Shown: positions 17,418-26,741 of the stretch, one piece after another
How positions within the stretch are numbered: position 1 is the first letter of the stretch
Layout of the letters: the number at the start of each line of letters is the position of its first letter
Source of the DNA: an uncultured Collinsella sp.
Lineage (GTDB): Bacteria; Actinomycetota; Coriobacteriia; Coriobacteriales; Coriobacteriaceae
DNA length: 50,650 nt
Direction: 5' to 3'
Assembly (NCBI GenBank): GCA_900542945.1
Contig: UQPI01000009.1
Coordinates: 1-50,650 of the forward strand
Position numbers and translations under genes: made by a program
The notes under the pieces: generated by a model
What the model was told of the DNA's origin: nothing
The model's database searches: none
What the model saw: only the letters and a program-made list of their open reading frames with translations

Positions 17418-19730
17418 ATGGACTTTGTGACTCTTACCTCGACGGAGCGCGTCGCTTCGAACGGCCGCGTCGTCGCCGTGTTCCTGTCGGTGGCTCCCGC
17501 GGTTTTACTGTCTGCAAGCTTCTCCTGCGCGATTGCCGGGTGCCTGAGTGCAACGTGCATGGGGGTCATGCTTACCGTCGCCGCTGGCGTGGCTGTTGTA
17601 CTGGGCGCTTTGGGCACCTCAATGACTTCGAAAAAGACTCCCTTCTGGATCGCCTTGGCCGCGGCGTTCGTGGCGCTTGCATGCGCACTCTTGGTTCCTT
17701 CGGCGCGCTGGGGCTTCTATGCCTTCGTCAATGCCGTAATCGCTCGTATCAATTCAATCTGTGAGCTGTATATTCCTTTGGTGGCAGATGCTGGCACGCT
17801 GTGTGAGGCTGTGCCGCTGGCAGTGCTCGCCGGTGTGTTTGCCGGCTCATTTGGCTGGCTTTTTGCCAACTTGAGCGTCTCGTGGCCCACGCTCTTAATC
17901 GTCGTTATTTGCGGCGCTGATTCCATGGTGTTGCAGCTCGGTGATTGCGCGGCGTCTATGGCGCTGGGCGTTGCGGGCTGGCTTGTCCAGTGCCGTGCTC
18001 GCGAGTTGCGCGGCTCTACGGTGGGTTTGCCCCAAGTCCTTGTCGGTCTTGGCGGTCTATGTGCCGCATGTGGCGTTCTCTTTGCGCTGACTGGCTCCCT
18101 TGTACAGCCTCTTCCCGAGTTGTCCGCCATGTCGGCGTCTGCCGTCAAGGCAGTCCAGAACCTCCGATTTGGGGACGATACGCTGCCCGAGGGCGACCTT
18201 TCGCAAGCGGCGGACATGAACGAAGGAGACTCCACAACGCTGTCGCTTACTGCCAACAAGACGCTTAGTGACGATCTACTCATGAAGGGTTTTGTGGGCA
18301 CGACGTTTGACGGCGTGTCGTGGGGACGCGGCGACTGGATGTCCTACGAGGGCAAATGGTCCGGCATGCGTGCGTGGCTGCACCAGAACGGTTTGACGGT
18401 AGCCGAGCAACGCGCCGCGTTTGATGCCGAGGCCGAGCGTGAGGACGGCGAGCCTGTCGAGACGGTTGAGATTTCGGTCTACGCCTCGGGCGCCAACCGC
18501 CGATACGCCTATGCTCCCTATACGCTGCGCTCGCTGAGCGGTACCGCTGCGATGTTGACGAGCTCGACGATGCTCAGCACGGACCTGTTGCCGTCTAAGG
18601 CATATAGCCTGATCGTCGATAACGTGTCGATGGACGATGTCATTGCAGATTCGAGCTGGTTGGCATCCTCCGAGAGCGATTACGCAAAAAGCGAGCGGGT
18701 GTACGCCGCCTTTGTCCGCGATAAATACCTGGACGTTCGCGAGGAGGAGCGGGATGCAGTCGATGCATACCTGTTCTCGAGCGACAGCTGGGATGCCCAG
18801 GCGAATGTTTCGGATGCAGCCGTGATCAGTCGCGTTCGCACGATGATGGCTTCGCTTGCGGGGCAGACGGATAACCCGCCAGCTTATACCGGGGCGACGT
18901 CGTTTGTCGCGTGGTTCTTGGGCTCGGCGCACGAGGGCAACTCTGCCTACTTTGCCACGGCGGCAACGCTCGCGTTTCGATCTCAGGGAATCCCCGCGCG
19001 CTATGTCGAGGGCTATCGGGCGGCCGACGATCAGCTCGCCGCTGCCGTCGACGCGGGTGTGCCGCTAAACTTGACGGCCGCCGATGCGCACGCGTGGACC
19101 GAGATCTACCTCGACGGGCAGGGATGGACGCCTGTCGAGGTCACCCCTGGGTACTATAGCCAGACGCTCGATGCCGATAAGATTATCGACGTGGGCGAGG
19201 CGTGGAGCAGCGGCGCCGACGATAGGACGCTCGATGTGGGCTCGGTCGCTGGTCGGGGCGAGGATAAGCATCGCGAGGATGTGCCGGTGTCGCACGGCAT
19301 TCCTGTTGCTGCCAAAGTCGGAGTCGGTTTGACCGGTGCGGTGATTGCCGTCCTGCTCGCTCTGTTCGTCCGCAGGTTCGTCTTGCGCGTTTTGCGCGCG
19401 CGGGCTATCGAGAACGATGAGCAGGATATATGTGTGCCGGCACTCTACGGCTATCTTGCCCTGGTGATGAAGCAAAGCAGTGTGGACGCCTTTGACGAGA
19501 CCAAGCCACTCGATTGTCTGGATGCCTTTGCTGCGGCGTTCCCCGAGATTGATCCATGGGAATACCGCCGAGCGATTCGGCTCCATCAGGCTTATGCGTT
19601 TGGCGGCCGCGAGCTTAAGCCGAACGAGCTGCGCACGCTCCGTCGTTTTACCGAGCGCCTGCATCGAAGCATGCCGGCGCCTCAAAATGTTATCGAACGC
19701 TTCCGTCGCTACATGCTGTGCGCGTTGTAG
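17418..19730 (+). CDS. Transglutaminase-like (TgpA-type) membrane protein with Ser in place of the catalytic Cys
   Basis: A 770-residue protein of TgpA layout. Several N-terminal membrane helices occupy about 1-240. A large external region with a transglutaminase-like core spans about 490-600. A further helix lies near 635-655, followed by a cytoplasmic tail. In the core, the motif GNSAYFATAATLAFRSQGIP aligns with the usual GxCxxFA...LRxxGIPAR, but Ser509 replaces the catalytic Cys. His558 is kept in AHAWTEIY, and the acidic position reads PVEVTPG rather than PVDPT. It may be a non-peptidase surface enzyme or scaffold, or a Ser-type variant common to a subfamily. The ATG at 17418 overlaps nothing and lies one base after the DUF58 stop. 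Confidence 0.88.
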   Translation: MDFVTLTSTERVASNGRVVAVFLSVAPAVLLSASFSCAIAGCLSATCMGVMLTVAAGVAVVLGALGTSMTSKKTPFWIALAAAFVALACALLVPSARWGFYAFVNAVIARINSICELYIPLVADAGTLCEAVPLAVLAGVFAGSFGWLFANLSVSWPTLLIVVICGADSMVLQLGDCAASMALGVAGWLVQCRARELRGSTVGLPQVLVGLGGLCAACGVLFALTGSLVQPLPELSAMSASAVKAVQNLRFGDDTLPEGDLSQAADMNEGDSTTLSLTANKTLSDDLLMKGFVGTTFDGVSWGRGDWMSYEGKWSGMRAWLHQNGLTVAEQRAAFDAEAEREDGEPVETVEISVYASGANRRYAYAPYTLRSLSGTAAMLTSSTMLSTDLLPSKAYSLIVDNVSMDDVIADSSWLASSESDYAKSERVYAAFVRDKYLDVREEERDAVDAYLFSSDSWDAQANVSDAAVISRVRTMMASLAGQTDNPPAYTGATSFVAWFLGSAHEGNSAYFATAATLAFRSQGIPARYVEGYRAADDQLAAAVDAGVPLNLTAADAHAWTEIYLDGQGWTPVEVTPGYYSQTLDADKIIDVGEAWSSGADDRTLDVGSVAGRGEDKHREDVPVSHGIPVAAKVGVGLTGAVIAVLLALFVRRFVLRVLRARAIENDEQDICVPALYGYLALVMKQSSVDAFDETKPLDCLDAFAAAFPEIDPWEYRRAIRLHQAYAFGGRELKPNELRTLRRFTERLHRSMPAPQNVIERFRRYMLCAL

Positions 19731-19745
19731 AGGGAGTAGGTTTAC

Positions 19746-22700
19746 GTGTTTTCCAAGCATCCTCAACATATGGTCCCGCGCAAGATTGCGGCGCCTGCCA
19801 AATTAAAGGGCCCGCAGAATGCGTCCGCGGGTGCTCAGCATGCCGCTAAAAATATGTATCGTGCCAAGCCTTTTGCCGCAACGCGTGTCGTGGCGGTGGC
19901 GGCTTCGGTTGCTGCGGTCGGCGTATTTGGCACGGTCGCCTTTGAGCTGGCCCAGAGTAATTTGAACTTCGATCCTTCGGGATATATCGCTGCATACAGC
20001 CACGGTGACACGGAGTCCGGCGAGGCGTACCAGATCAGTCCGCTTTCGACGGATGCCGAGGCAAATCGTCACGACGAGCAAAGCGATAGTCGGGAAACGA
20101 GCGCACGCGAGCAGCAGGCGCCGCTCGATACCGCGCAGGGACAGGCAAATCTGACGGGGCAAAGCGGCACGACCGTCTACAACGTCACCGGTAGCGCCGA
20201 TGGTACGGGCGTGAGCGTTGCGGGTGGCTCGGGCAGCGGTGCGGGCGGCTCGGGAGGCGGGCAGAACGCTCCTGTTATCAATGCGGGCGGAGCGTCTGGC
20301 GGCAATGCCGGCAGCGCGGGTGGTGCCGGTTCCGGTGGCTCGGCCAACTCGACGGCTAATTCCTACAAGTATCTCTTCCAGGACCCCACGCCCCAAAAGG
20401 GTGCTCCCATGGGAGACTCAACGTTCTTTACGCAGTTTAACGGTGCGGCTGGATTGATCGATCCCAATAAGGTGCAGATTACACCCATGGAGGATGCAAT
20501 CTACGATGGACAGATGCTCGATGCTTGGACGCTGTTCTGTGCCATGGATGTCCACTGGAGTGACGACATCGGCATGTACTATCTTGCCTGCACCAAGGAT
20601 GAGTTCGCCACGTTTCCGTATCTGCGCATCAACTCGTGGACCAATGCCGAGGGCGAGCAGAATCCGGTACTGTGCTCGAGCCAGCCGCTCACGGTAAGCG
20701 TCTCGCTGCGCTTGTCGCAGGATGCGGCGTGGACGACGCGCAGCGTTACCATCCAGCCGGCGCAGTCGTGCCTGTTTGTGGTCGGTCAGCCCGATTCGAT
20801 GGGCCAGCGTAGCGTGATTTGGAGCACGCTGAGCTCCAAGGTGAACCTGCTGAATGTCAACACGCAAGAAGCCTTTATGAAACAGACGGGTCACGTCGAT
20901 TCTGAGGGCTATCTCAATGCCCTGCTGCTGGGGTGGCGCGAGAACGAGGCAGTCGCTCCGTATTTCTACACGCTGACGCCCGGTCGCCATGTGGTGGTTC
21001 CCGGCGATGTCGTGTCCATCGACCCCGCCTACAAGGTTCGCTTTCAGGGTTATGCTCTCGACGAAAACTATCGCTTTGACGACGACCCGACCAGCCCCAA
21101 TAGCTCACGTCTGCAGACGCTCGTCGATGTGGACGAGTCAGTCGTGTCGGTGGATGGCGGCACCGAGACGCTGCGCGTTCCGCAGGGCGTGCAGGCGGTC
21201 GACGCCTATACCGACAGTCGCCAGCGCGAAGGCTTTACGTGGCAGATCGACAATCTGGAGTTGCCGTCCTCGGTGTACTACGTCAACGTCAATGCGGGTT
21301 TTCAGGTGCTCGATGCCTACCGTGTGGCGTCGGATAACCCCGTCTATGCCGCAACGGACGAGGGAATCTTGACTTCTCGCGATGGCCGGGAGTATTTGGG
21401 CGTTCCCTACAATAAGTGCGAACTCGATGTCCCCGCCGATATTGACCGTGTTGCCATTCCCGATCGCAATAAGCTCGACCGTATTGTTCTGCACGCGTCC
21501 AAAGGGGGTGAGTTGCCCCAGATTGACGTGAGCAATCTGCGGGACTGCACCCTTGTCGTTGACGATGCCGCACTGCTCGATTTTATTACCGAGCATGCGG
21601 GCGAGCTGGAGCGCGCCTACGGCGTTTACGTATCGCCCGCGAGTAATCCCGACGTCCGGCTCATGTACTCGCAGGGGCTGGTGTACAACATGAATTCGCA
21701 GCTCGAAGGCGATTTATGCTATGTGCTCGACACGGGTTCCAATATCGCCCTGGTGCAGATTTCCAACACCATTATGAAAGATGCCTTTACGGGCAACACA
21801 TCGGTTAACACGTTGGTGCTCATGCCATGGTTTGCCGATAACGTGACGCTCGAGGACGGCAGTCTCGCAGGCGGTTCCGTGCAGACCATCGTGTGCGTAA
21901 CCGACGAGCAGGTTGCGTATGTCGAGCAGCACAAGGCCGTCGCCGGTGCACCCGACGCGCGCGTGATCAAGGCGAGCCTGTCCCAAGACGGTTATTTGTA
22001 TTATGTCAACGCCGGTAAGACGATTTTGCTGTCTGCTGCAGGCGATGAGAACGGTAATCTGCCCGCGACCTTCGACGGTACCTTGCTTGCGGATGGCGGC
22101 AAGCGGCTCGAAGTCGATTCCATCGCACCCTACGCTTTCTCGGGCGATGCGGAGCTCATGTTTGTTAATCTGGGCGAGCGAACGAGCGTCATCGGCCGCA
22201 ATGCGTTTGAGAACTGCCAGAACCTTCAAGGCGTGTTTATCGGCACGCCCGATAGCATCGAGGTGGGAGCCGATGCCTTTAAGGGCTGCACGAGCCTGGG
22301 CTTTGTGGCGTCGCGTGCCAAAAAGGGCGTCTTTGCCACGACCGAGAATCCCAATTCGGCCGGCTGCACCTGGTATGCGCCCGATGGCGAGTTGCAGGGC
22401 TACGACAGCCGCTTTGTCACCATCGACGGCATTTCCGATTTTGGTTGCGATGCTCCAAGCGACGACGCTGTCCTTCTCTACGGCTATTTAGATGACGATG
22501 CGGAAGGCAAGCCAAGCATCTTGCTCGGTGCGCCTTCGGTGCTCAACGGAACGATTGGGCTGCTGCCGAGTACGACTGAGATCTTTGGCGGCTATTCCTT
22601 GTCCGGCGCCAAGGACCTGCCCGGCGCCTTTGAGGGAACCGGAGGCGTGTGGGATATCGATTGGACTTCGGCTCCTCATCTGGCATATATCGATCGCTAT

Positions 22701-23963
22701 GCCTTTAGGAATTCTGGCATCGCGGGCGACCTGAACATCGACCTTCCCGATAACGATATCCACGTCGGCGTGTCGGCGTTCGATGGCTGTACGAACCTTA
22801 CGTCCGTGTCTCTGCACGCGGCGACGATGGAAATCAACGACCAGGCATTCACGAATTGCCCGAGGCTCACGAGCGCATCGTTCGTGGCGGACACCAAGGG
22901 CGACTACGACGCAGCTACGGGCATGGGCTCTCGCAACTATCTGGCGTCGTCGGTATTTGGCAATGATGCCAGCTTTACGAACCTGACAGTCGGCGCTGGT
23001 ATTGCGACGCTGGGCTATCCGTCGCCGGGCGTGGGTTTCTTCTTTGACGGCGCAACCGATGCCGAAGAAGAAGCCGGTCGCGTTCATCTGTCGGTGCCTA
23101 GTGGCATGGAGCAGGACTACCTCAATGCGTGGGTCTACGGATTCATGGGCTACGACGACTACGACACGTATTTCGAAGAAGTCTATTGGAATATGTACTT
23201 GGATTTCTATATGGGGACGGGTCCGGAGCCGACGGTCGAGGCGATCGAGGCACAGATGGCTGCAAATCTGTTGGAGCCTGAGAATCGCCTGCGAACCATG
23301 ATGGGGCTGCCGCTGGTCGAGTCTTCTACGGTTATCCCGGCGGGTGGCGATGCACCCGAGAGCGATGAATGGAAGATCGAGGACAACGGTGACGGGACCG
23401 CCATGCTGGTCTCGGCACCGTCCGATGTCGAACGGGCCGATCTGGCGAGCGTGTTGACGGGGCCAACCGTAATCGCCTCGAACGCCTTCTCGCGCTGCTC
23501 GAACCTCACCGAGATTGCGCTGTGCGATAAGGTGACCGGCATCCAGAACGGTGCGTTTATGGGCTGTAGCGGTGTGACGGTGACGCTGCCTTCTGGCTGT
23601 CCGCTGCCGGAGTTGCTGGGCGGGATGGAGAGCGCGCCGTTCTCGTTTGGCGGTGGCGTGATGCTCGATATCGCCGAGGCCGATCGCGAGTCGTTGCTCA
23701 AGACATGGCCTCGTCAGATGGTGGGGGCTGCCACGGACGACGAGGAGGCCGACTACGTCGTGAGCAAGTGGTTCGGCAATGTCAACATGGATACGTTTGA
23801 GTCGCCGACGTTCGATGTGCTCAATAGGGCCGTAAACGAGCCGATCATGGGGTGTGAGAATCTCTTGCGCTCGCTGATGGGCATGGATGCCATTAGCGAT
23901 ATCGGCGAGCTTGCCGCTCCCATCGATATCAATAAGTATCCGGATTATTGGATTGCCGAGTAG
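19746..23963 (+). CDS. Very large membrane-anchored leucine-rich-repeat (BspA-like) surface protein
   Basis: A 1405-residue protein probably displayed outside the cell. A basic N-terminus is followed by a single hydrophobic helix at 48-69, suggesting a type II anchor. A polar stretch and a Gly/Ser/Ala-rich linker (about 148-205) come next. Between about 210 and 780 lies a long region with no domain I recognise. BspA-type LRR_5 repeats occur near 787-865 (GRNAFENCQNLQGVFIG), 979-1050 (GVSAFDGCTNLTSVSL) and 1242-1286 (ASNAFSRCSNLTEIAL). There is no LPXTG signal. GTG start behind GAGGGAGTAGG, 15 bases after the transglutaminase gene. It is probably the client or structural product of the MoxR/DUF58/transglutaminase genes. 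Confidence 0.87.
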   Translation: MFSKHPQHMVPRKIAAPAKLKGPQNASAGAQHAAKNMYRAKPFAATRVVAVAASVAAVGVFGTVAFELAQSNLNFDPSGYIAAYSHGDTESGEAYQISPLSTDAEANRHDEQSDSRETSAREQQAPLDTAQGQANLTGQSGTTVYNVTGSADGTGVSVAGGSGSGAGGSGGGQNAPVINAGGASGGNAGSAGGAGSGGSANSTANSYKYLFQDPTPQKGAPMGDSTFFTQFNGAAGLIDPNKVQITPMEDAIYDGQMLDAWTLFCAMDVHWSDDIGMYYLACTKDEFATFPYLRINSWTNAEGEQNPVLCSSQPLTVSVSLRLSQDAAWTTRSVTIQPAQSCLFVVGQPDSMGQRSVIWSTLSSKVNLLNVNTQEAFMKQTGHVDSEGYLNALLLGWRENEAVAPYFYTLTPGRHVVVPGDVVSIDPAYKVRFQGYALDENYRFDDDPTSPNSSRLQTLVDVDESVVSVDGGTETLRVPQGVQAVDAYTDSRQREGFTWQIDNLELPSSVYYVNVNAGFQVLDAYRVASDNPVYAATDEGILTSRDGREYLGVPYNKCELDVPADIDRVAIPDRNKLDRIVLHASKGGELPQIDVSNLRDCTLVVDDAALLDFITEHAGELERAYGVYVSPASNPDVRLMYSQGLVYNMNSQLEGDLCYVLDTGSNIALVQISNTIMKDAFTGNTSVNTLVLMPWFADNVTLEDGSLAGGSVQTIVCVTDEQVAYVEQHKAVAGAPDARVIKASLSQDGYLYYVNAGKTILLSAAGDENGNLPATFDGTLLADGGKRLEVDSIAPYAFSGDAELMFVNLGERTSVIGRNAFENCQNLQGVFIGTPDSIEVGADAFKGCTSLGFVASRAKKGVFATTENPNSAGCTWYAPDGELQGYDSRFVTIDGISDFGCDAPSDDAVLLYGYLDDDAEGKPSILLGAPSVLNGTIGLLPSTTEIFGGYSLSGAKDLPGAFEGTGGVWDIDWTSAPHLAYIDRYAFRNSGIAGDLNIDLPDNDIHVGVSAFDGCTNLTSVSLHAATMEINDQAFTNCPRLTSASFVADTKGDYDAATGMGSRNYLASSVFGNDASFTNLTVGAGIATLGYPSPGVGFFFDGATDAEEEAGRVHLSVPSGMEQDYLNAWVYGFMGYDDYDTYFEEVYWNMYLDFYMGTGPEPTVEAIEAQMAANLLEPENRLRTMMGLPLVESSTVIPAGGDAPESDEWKIEDNGDGTAMLVSAPSDVERADLASVLTGPTVIASNAFSRCSNLTEIALCDKVTGIQNGAFMGCSGVTVTLPSGCPLPELLGGMESAPFSFGGGVMLDIAEADRESLLKTWPRQMVGAATDDEEADYVVSKWFGNVNMDTFESPTFDVLNRAVNEPIMGCENLLRSLMGMDAISDIGELAAPIDINKYPDYWIAE

Positions 23964-23968
23964 ACAGC

Positions 23969-24697
23969 TTATAAGGTGAGGCAGCCCCACTCGATGGGGC
24001 TGCCGCCGTTTTGCTCGAGCAAGTCGTTGGCAGCGGAGAAGGGGCGCGATCCCATAAAAGCGGGGAGTTCTGCTGTGGCACGGTTGGCCGAAAGCGGCGA
24101 AGGGTGCGTAGAGGCCAGGCAGAACTTGCCGGTTGCCTTGCCCGCGCCGGTCGCGGCGAGCTTGCCCTCGACCATCTGCTGGGCAAAGCGGCCCCATGCC
24201 AAAAAGACTACCGGCTGGGGTAGCTGGCAGCAGCGCTTGATGACATAGTCGGTGAGCGTGCTCCAGCCCAGTTTGGCGTGCGAGTTCGCGGCATGCTCGC
24301 GCACGGTGAGCGTGGTGTTGAGGAGCAGGACGCCCTGTTGTGCCCAGGGGGTTAGGTCTCCCGTGGCGGGAATGGGGCAGCCTAGGTCGGCGTTGAGTTC
24401 CTTATAGATGTTGCGCAGGCTCGGCGGTAACTTGGTTTGCGTCGCGGGAACCGAAAACGACAGCCCCATGGCCTGGTTGGGTCCGTGATAAGGGTCTTGA
24501 CCCAAGATGACAACCTTGACGTGGTCTGCCGGCGTGTAGACGAGGGCATTGAGGATGTCGTCTTGTGCCGGGTAGATAGTCTGCTCGGCACGCAAAAGGG
24601 CGATGCGCTCGAGCAGCTGGTTCGTCGTGTCACGTACCGGCTGCGGCGCATCGCCCAACCAAGTTGCTATGTTGCGGTCGCGGGTTGCGGTGTCCAT
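23969..24697 (-). CDS. ung: Uracil-DNA glycosylase
   Basis: Family 1 uracil-DNA glycosylase removes uracil from DNA as the first step of base excision repair in the cytoplasm. At 242 residues it is slightly longer than average. The catalytic water-activating loop GQDPYHGPNQAMGLSFSV starts at 66, with the key Asp at 68. LLLNTTLTV and the His-containing DNA-binding loop HPSPLSANR (198-206) are both intact. The start is ATG behind AAAGGAG. It converges on the LRR gene with only five bases between the stops, and no separate terminator is visible in that gap. Confidence 0.97.
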   Translation of the reverse strand: MDTATRDRNIATWLGDAPQPVRDTTNQLLERIALLRAEQTIYPAQDDILNALVYTPADHVKVVILGQDPYHGPNQAMGLSFSVPATQTKLPPSLRNIYKELNADLGCPIPATGDLTPWAQQGVLLLNTTLTVREHAANSHAKLGWSTLTDYVIKRCCQLPQPVVFLAWGRFAQQMVEGKLAATGAGKATGKFCLASTHPSPLSANRATAELPAFMGSRPFSAANDLLEQNGGSPIEWGCLTL

Positions 24698-24753
24698 GGG
24701 GCTCCTTTATGGCAGATGCTCTGTTGGCATCTATTGTAAAGGCGCACCGGAAA

Positions 24754-24778
24754 CCTTTATGCCACGGCTGCATAAAGG
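24754..24778 (-). terminator. Hairpin downstream of the DMT transporter gene
   Basis: CCTTTATG (24754-24761) and CATAAAGG (24771-24778) form a perfect 8-bp stem with a 9-base loop. On the minus strand it follows the transporter stop at 24787 and is followed by TTTCC. The U-tract is short, so this is moderate evidence. Confidence 0.5.
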
Positions 24779-24786
24779 AGTGGGGT

Positions 24787-25689
24787 CTACGAGACGCGCT
24801 CGGGCGCTCCTGCCATGCGAGCCTGTCCATGTGCGCGAAGGCGCGGAAGCTCGACGGTTGCCACCATGACGCCGGTGAGGATGAGGGCGGCGCCAAAGAA
24901 GGCGATGGGGCTCAGGACCTCGCCGACCAGGAAGAACGAGAAGACGGCGGAGCAGACCGGCTCGAGCGAGAAGGCAAAGCCGGTGGTCTCGGCGGGCACG
25001 TGGGGCTGCACGAGCGTCTGGGTGATAAAGCCGTAGGCAGAGCAGATGAGTGCGAGTGCGACGACAACGACGATCTCGTTGGGCGTGCTGGGAAGCGTGA
25101 AGCCGCCAAAGGTGCACGCGGCGATGCCCGAGAACAGACCGCCAAAGCCCAGCTGCCAAACACCCAGGGCCAGTGGGTCGACTTCTTCGACAAAGCGCTT
25201 GGCTACGATAATGTGGCTGGCATAGATAAAGGCCGAGAGCAACATGATAATTGCGCCGGGATTCAGGCTGGTAAAGTCGGCACCCGAGAGCAGCAGCATA
25301 CCGCAGGTGACGATGGCGGTGCCGACGAGCACCTTGCGCTCGGGGGCACGACGCAGCAGGGCCGCATTGGCAAACGGCACGATCACGACCGTCAGGCTCT
25401 GCAAAAAGCCGGCGGTGGAGGCGGAGGTAAGGCTGGAGCCCAGGCACATGCAGGTGAGCTCGGTTGCCATGATGGCACCGATGATGGCGGCGCGAACCAT
25501 AAGGTCGCGATTGATGCGGAAAGCGTGCTTGTGGAAGAGCAGCAGACAGGCCGCAAAGGCGATGATGCAGCGCAGCGCAACGATGCTCGTGGCGTTCATG
25601 CTGTCCATGCCGATCTTCATGAGGGGGTACGAAAAGCCCCATGCGACGGGAACGGAAAATGAGAGCGCGATTGCTTTTTTGCGATCCAT
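24787..25689 (-). CDS. EamA/DMT-family transporter
   Basis: A 300-residue exporter or importer of the drug/metabolite superfamily with ten hydrophobic helices in two EamA halves. Typical features are the N-terminal VAWGFSYPLMKIGMD, MATELTCMCLGSSLTSAS at the end of helix 3, and the C-terminal repeat with EPVCSAVFSFFLVGEVLS. ATG start with an AAAAGGAG site. It is divergent from the LysR regulator gene 158 bases away, the arrangement in which a LysR protein typically controls its neighbour. The substrate is unknown. It is not closely similar to the other EamA protein in the window (6437-7312). Confidence 0.88.
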   Translation of the reverse strand: MDRKKAIALSFSVPVAWGFSYPLMKIGMDSMNATSIVALRCIIAFAACLLLFHKHAFRINRDLMVRAAIIGAIMATELTCMCLGSSLTSASTAGFLQSLTVVIVPFANAALLRRAPERKVLVGTAIVTCGMLLLSGADFTSLNPGAIIMLLSAFIYASHIIVAKRFVEEVDPLALGVWQLGFGGLFSGIAACTFGGFTLPSTPNEIVVVVALALICSAYGFITQTLVQPHVPAETTGFAFSLEPVCSAVFSFFLVGEVLSPIAFFGAALILTGVMVATVELPRLRAHGQARMAGAPERVS

Positions 25690-25847
25690 GGGACTCCTTT
25701 TGTTACAGAACGGTTTCGCAAAAAGGATTCTGCTCCCAGATGTAGATGTAGTAAAGCGAATGTATCTTCAGTATGATTAAGGACTACTAATGTTGGCAGA
25801 AAAAGCCCTGGCAAAACGTTTTACGGCTACATCGATGTGGAGGCACG
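25690..25847. promoter_or_regulatory. Divergent promoter region between DMT transporter and LysR regulator
   Basis: This 158-base gap is AT-richer than its surroundings. A TATGAT at about 25772 could be the -10 of the LysR gene. LysR proteins normally bind such gaps at T-N11-A sites. I see several loose candidates around 25740-25770 but none that stands out. Confidence 0.4.
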
Positions 25848-26714
25848 ATGGCATCGCGATATCAGATCGTATGTATGGTGGTCGATTGCGGCAGCCTGAA
25901 ACGCGCGGCCGACGAGCTAGGCTATACACAAAGTGCGGTGAGCCAGGCCGTCAAGGCGCTCGAACGCGAGCTGGGCACCACGATTATCGAGCGCGGCAAG
26001 CAAGGCGTCTCACTTACGCGCGACGGCAAGCAGTATCTGCCGTATCTGCGCCAGATCGTAACTGCCGAGGCCGAGCTTGAGGGCAAACGTCAGGAGTTGC
26101 TGGGACTTTCCTCGACTGATATTCGTATCGCGACGTTCACTAACGTGAGCCGCACCGTATTGCCGCGCGTGATTCGCGACTTTGGGGCTCTGCATCCTGG
26201 CGTACGCTTTACCCTCAAGCAGGGCGATTACACGCGCAATGCCCAGTGGGTGCACGATGGCGTGGTCGACTTTTGCTTTACAGCGCGTGGATTTACCGAG
26301 GGGCTCGAGAAACGCGTGGTCTATCACGACGAGCTGGTGGCGCTGTTGCCAGCCGTCCATCCACTGGCGGCAAAGGAAAAGGTGACGCTTGCCGACCTGG
26401 CGTCCGAACCGTTTGTGCTGCTGGATGAGGGCGAACAGAGTCTGGTGCTCGATGCGTTTGCCGCGCACGGGCTATCGCCGCATGTGACGAGTGAGGTCAC
26501 CGATGACTACACCATTATGGCGATGGTGGAGGAGGGCCTCGGTGTGAGCATGCTCTACCGCCGTACCGTCGAGGGCATGCGGGCCGATATTTGTGTGCGC
26601 CCCATCGTGCATGCTCCCTCGCGCGACGTCGTGGCGGCTTGGCGCAGCTGGGACACCATGCCTATCGCCACGAGGCGCTTTATCGACTATATGAGCTCTC
26701 ATATCGTCAATTAA
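25848..26714 (+). CDS. LysR-family transcriptional regulator
   Basis: A 288-residue DNA-binding regulator. The N-terminal helix-turn-helix (about 1-60) has GSLKRAADELGYTQSAVSQA followed by VKALERELGTTIIERG. The substrate-binding effector domain covers about 90-285, with typical DIRIATFTNVSRTVLP, DELVALLPAVHPLA and VEEGLGVSMLYRRTV. The ATG at 25848 follows GTGGAGGCACG. It is divergent from the DMT transporter, which is its most likely target, and convergent with the MATE gene, whose stop lies 27 bases beyond. The effector is unknown. Confidence 0.93.
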   Translation: MASRYQIVCMVVDCGSLKRAADELGYTQSAVSQAVKALERELGTTIIERGKQGVSLTRDGKQYLPYLRQIVTAEAELEGKRQELLGLSSTDIRIATFTNVSRTVLPRVIRDFGALHPGVRFTLKQGDYTRNAQWVHDGVVDFCFTARGFTEGLEKRVVYHDELVALLPAVHPLAAKEKVTLADLASEPFVLLDEGEQSLVLDAFAAHGLSPHVTSEVTDDYTIMAMVEEGLGVSMLYRRTVEGMRADICVRPIVHAPSRDVVAAWRSWDTMPIATRRFIDYMSSHIVN

Positions 26715-26741
26715 TGACTGGCGTGGCGTTGAGTGTGGTGA

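Noticed and set aside
22488..24197. 569-residue open frame antisense to the LRR gene
   Set aside because: It spans two real genes, has an Arg/His-rich composition and no recognisable motif or ribosome binding site.
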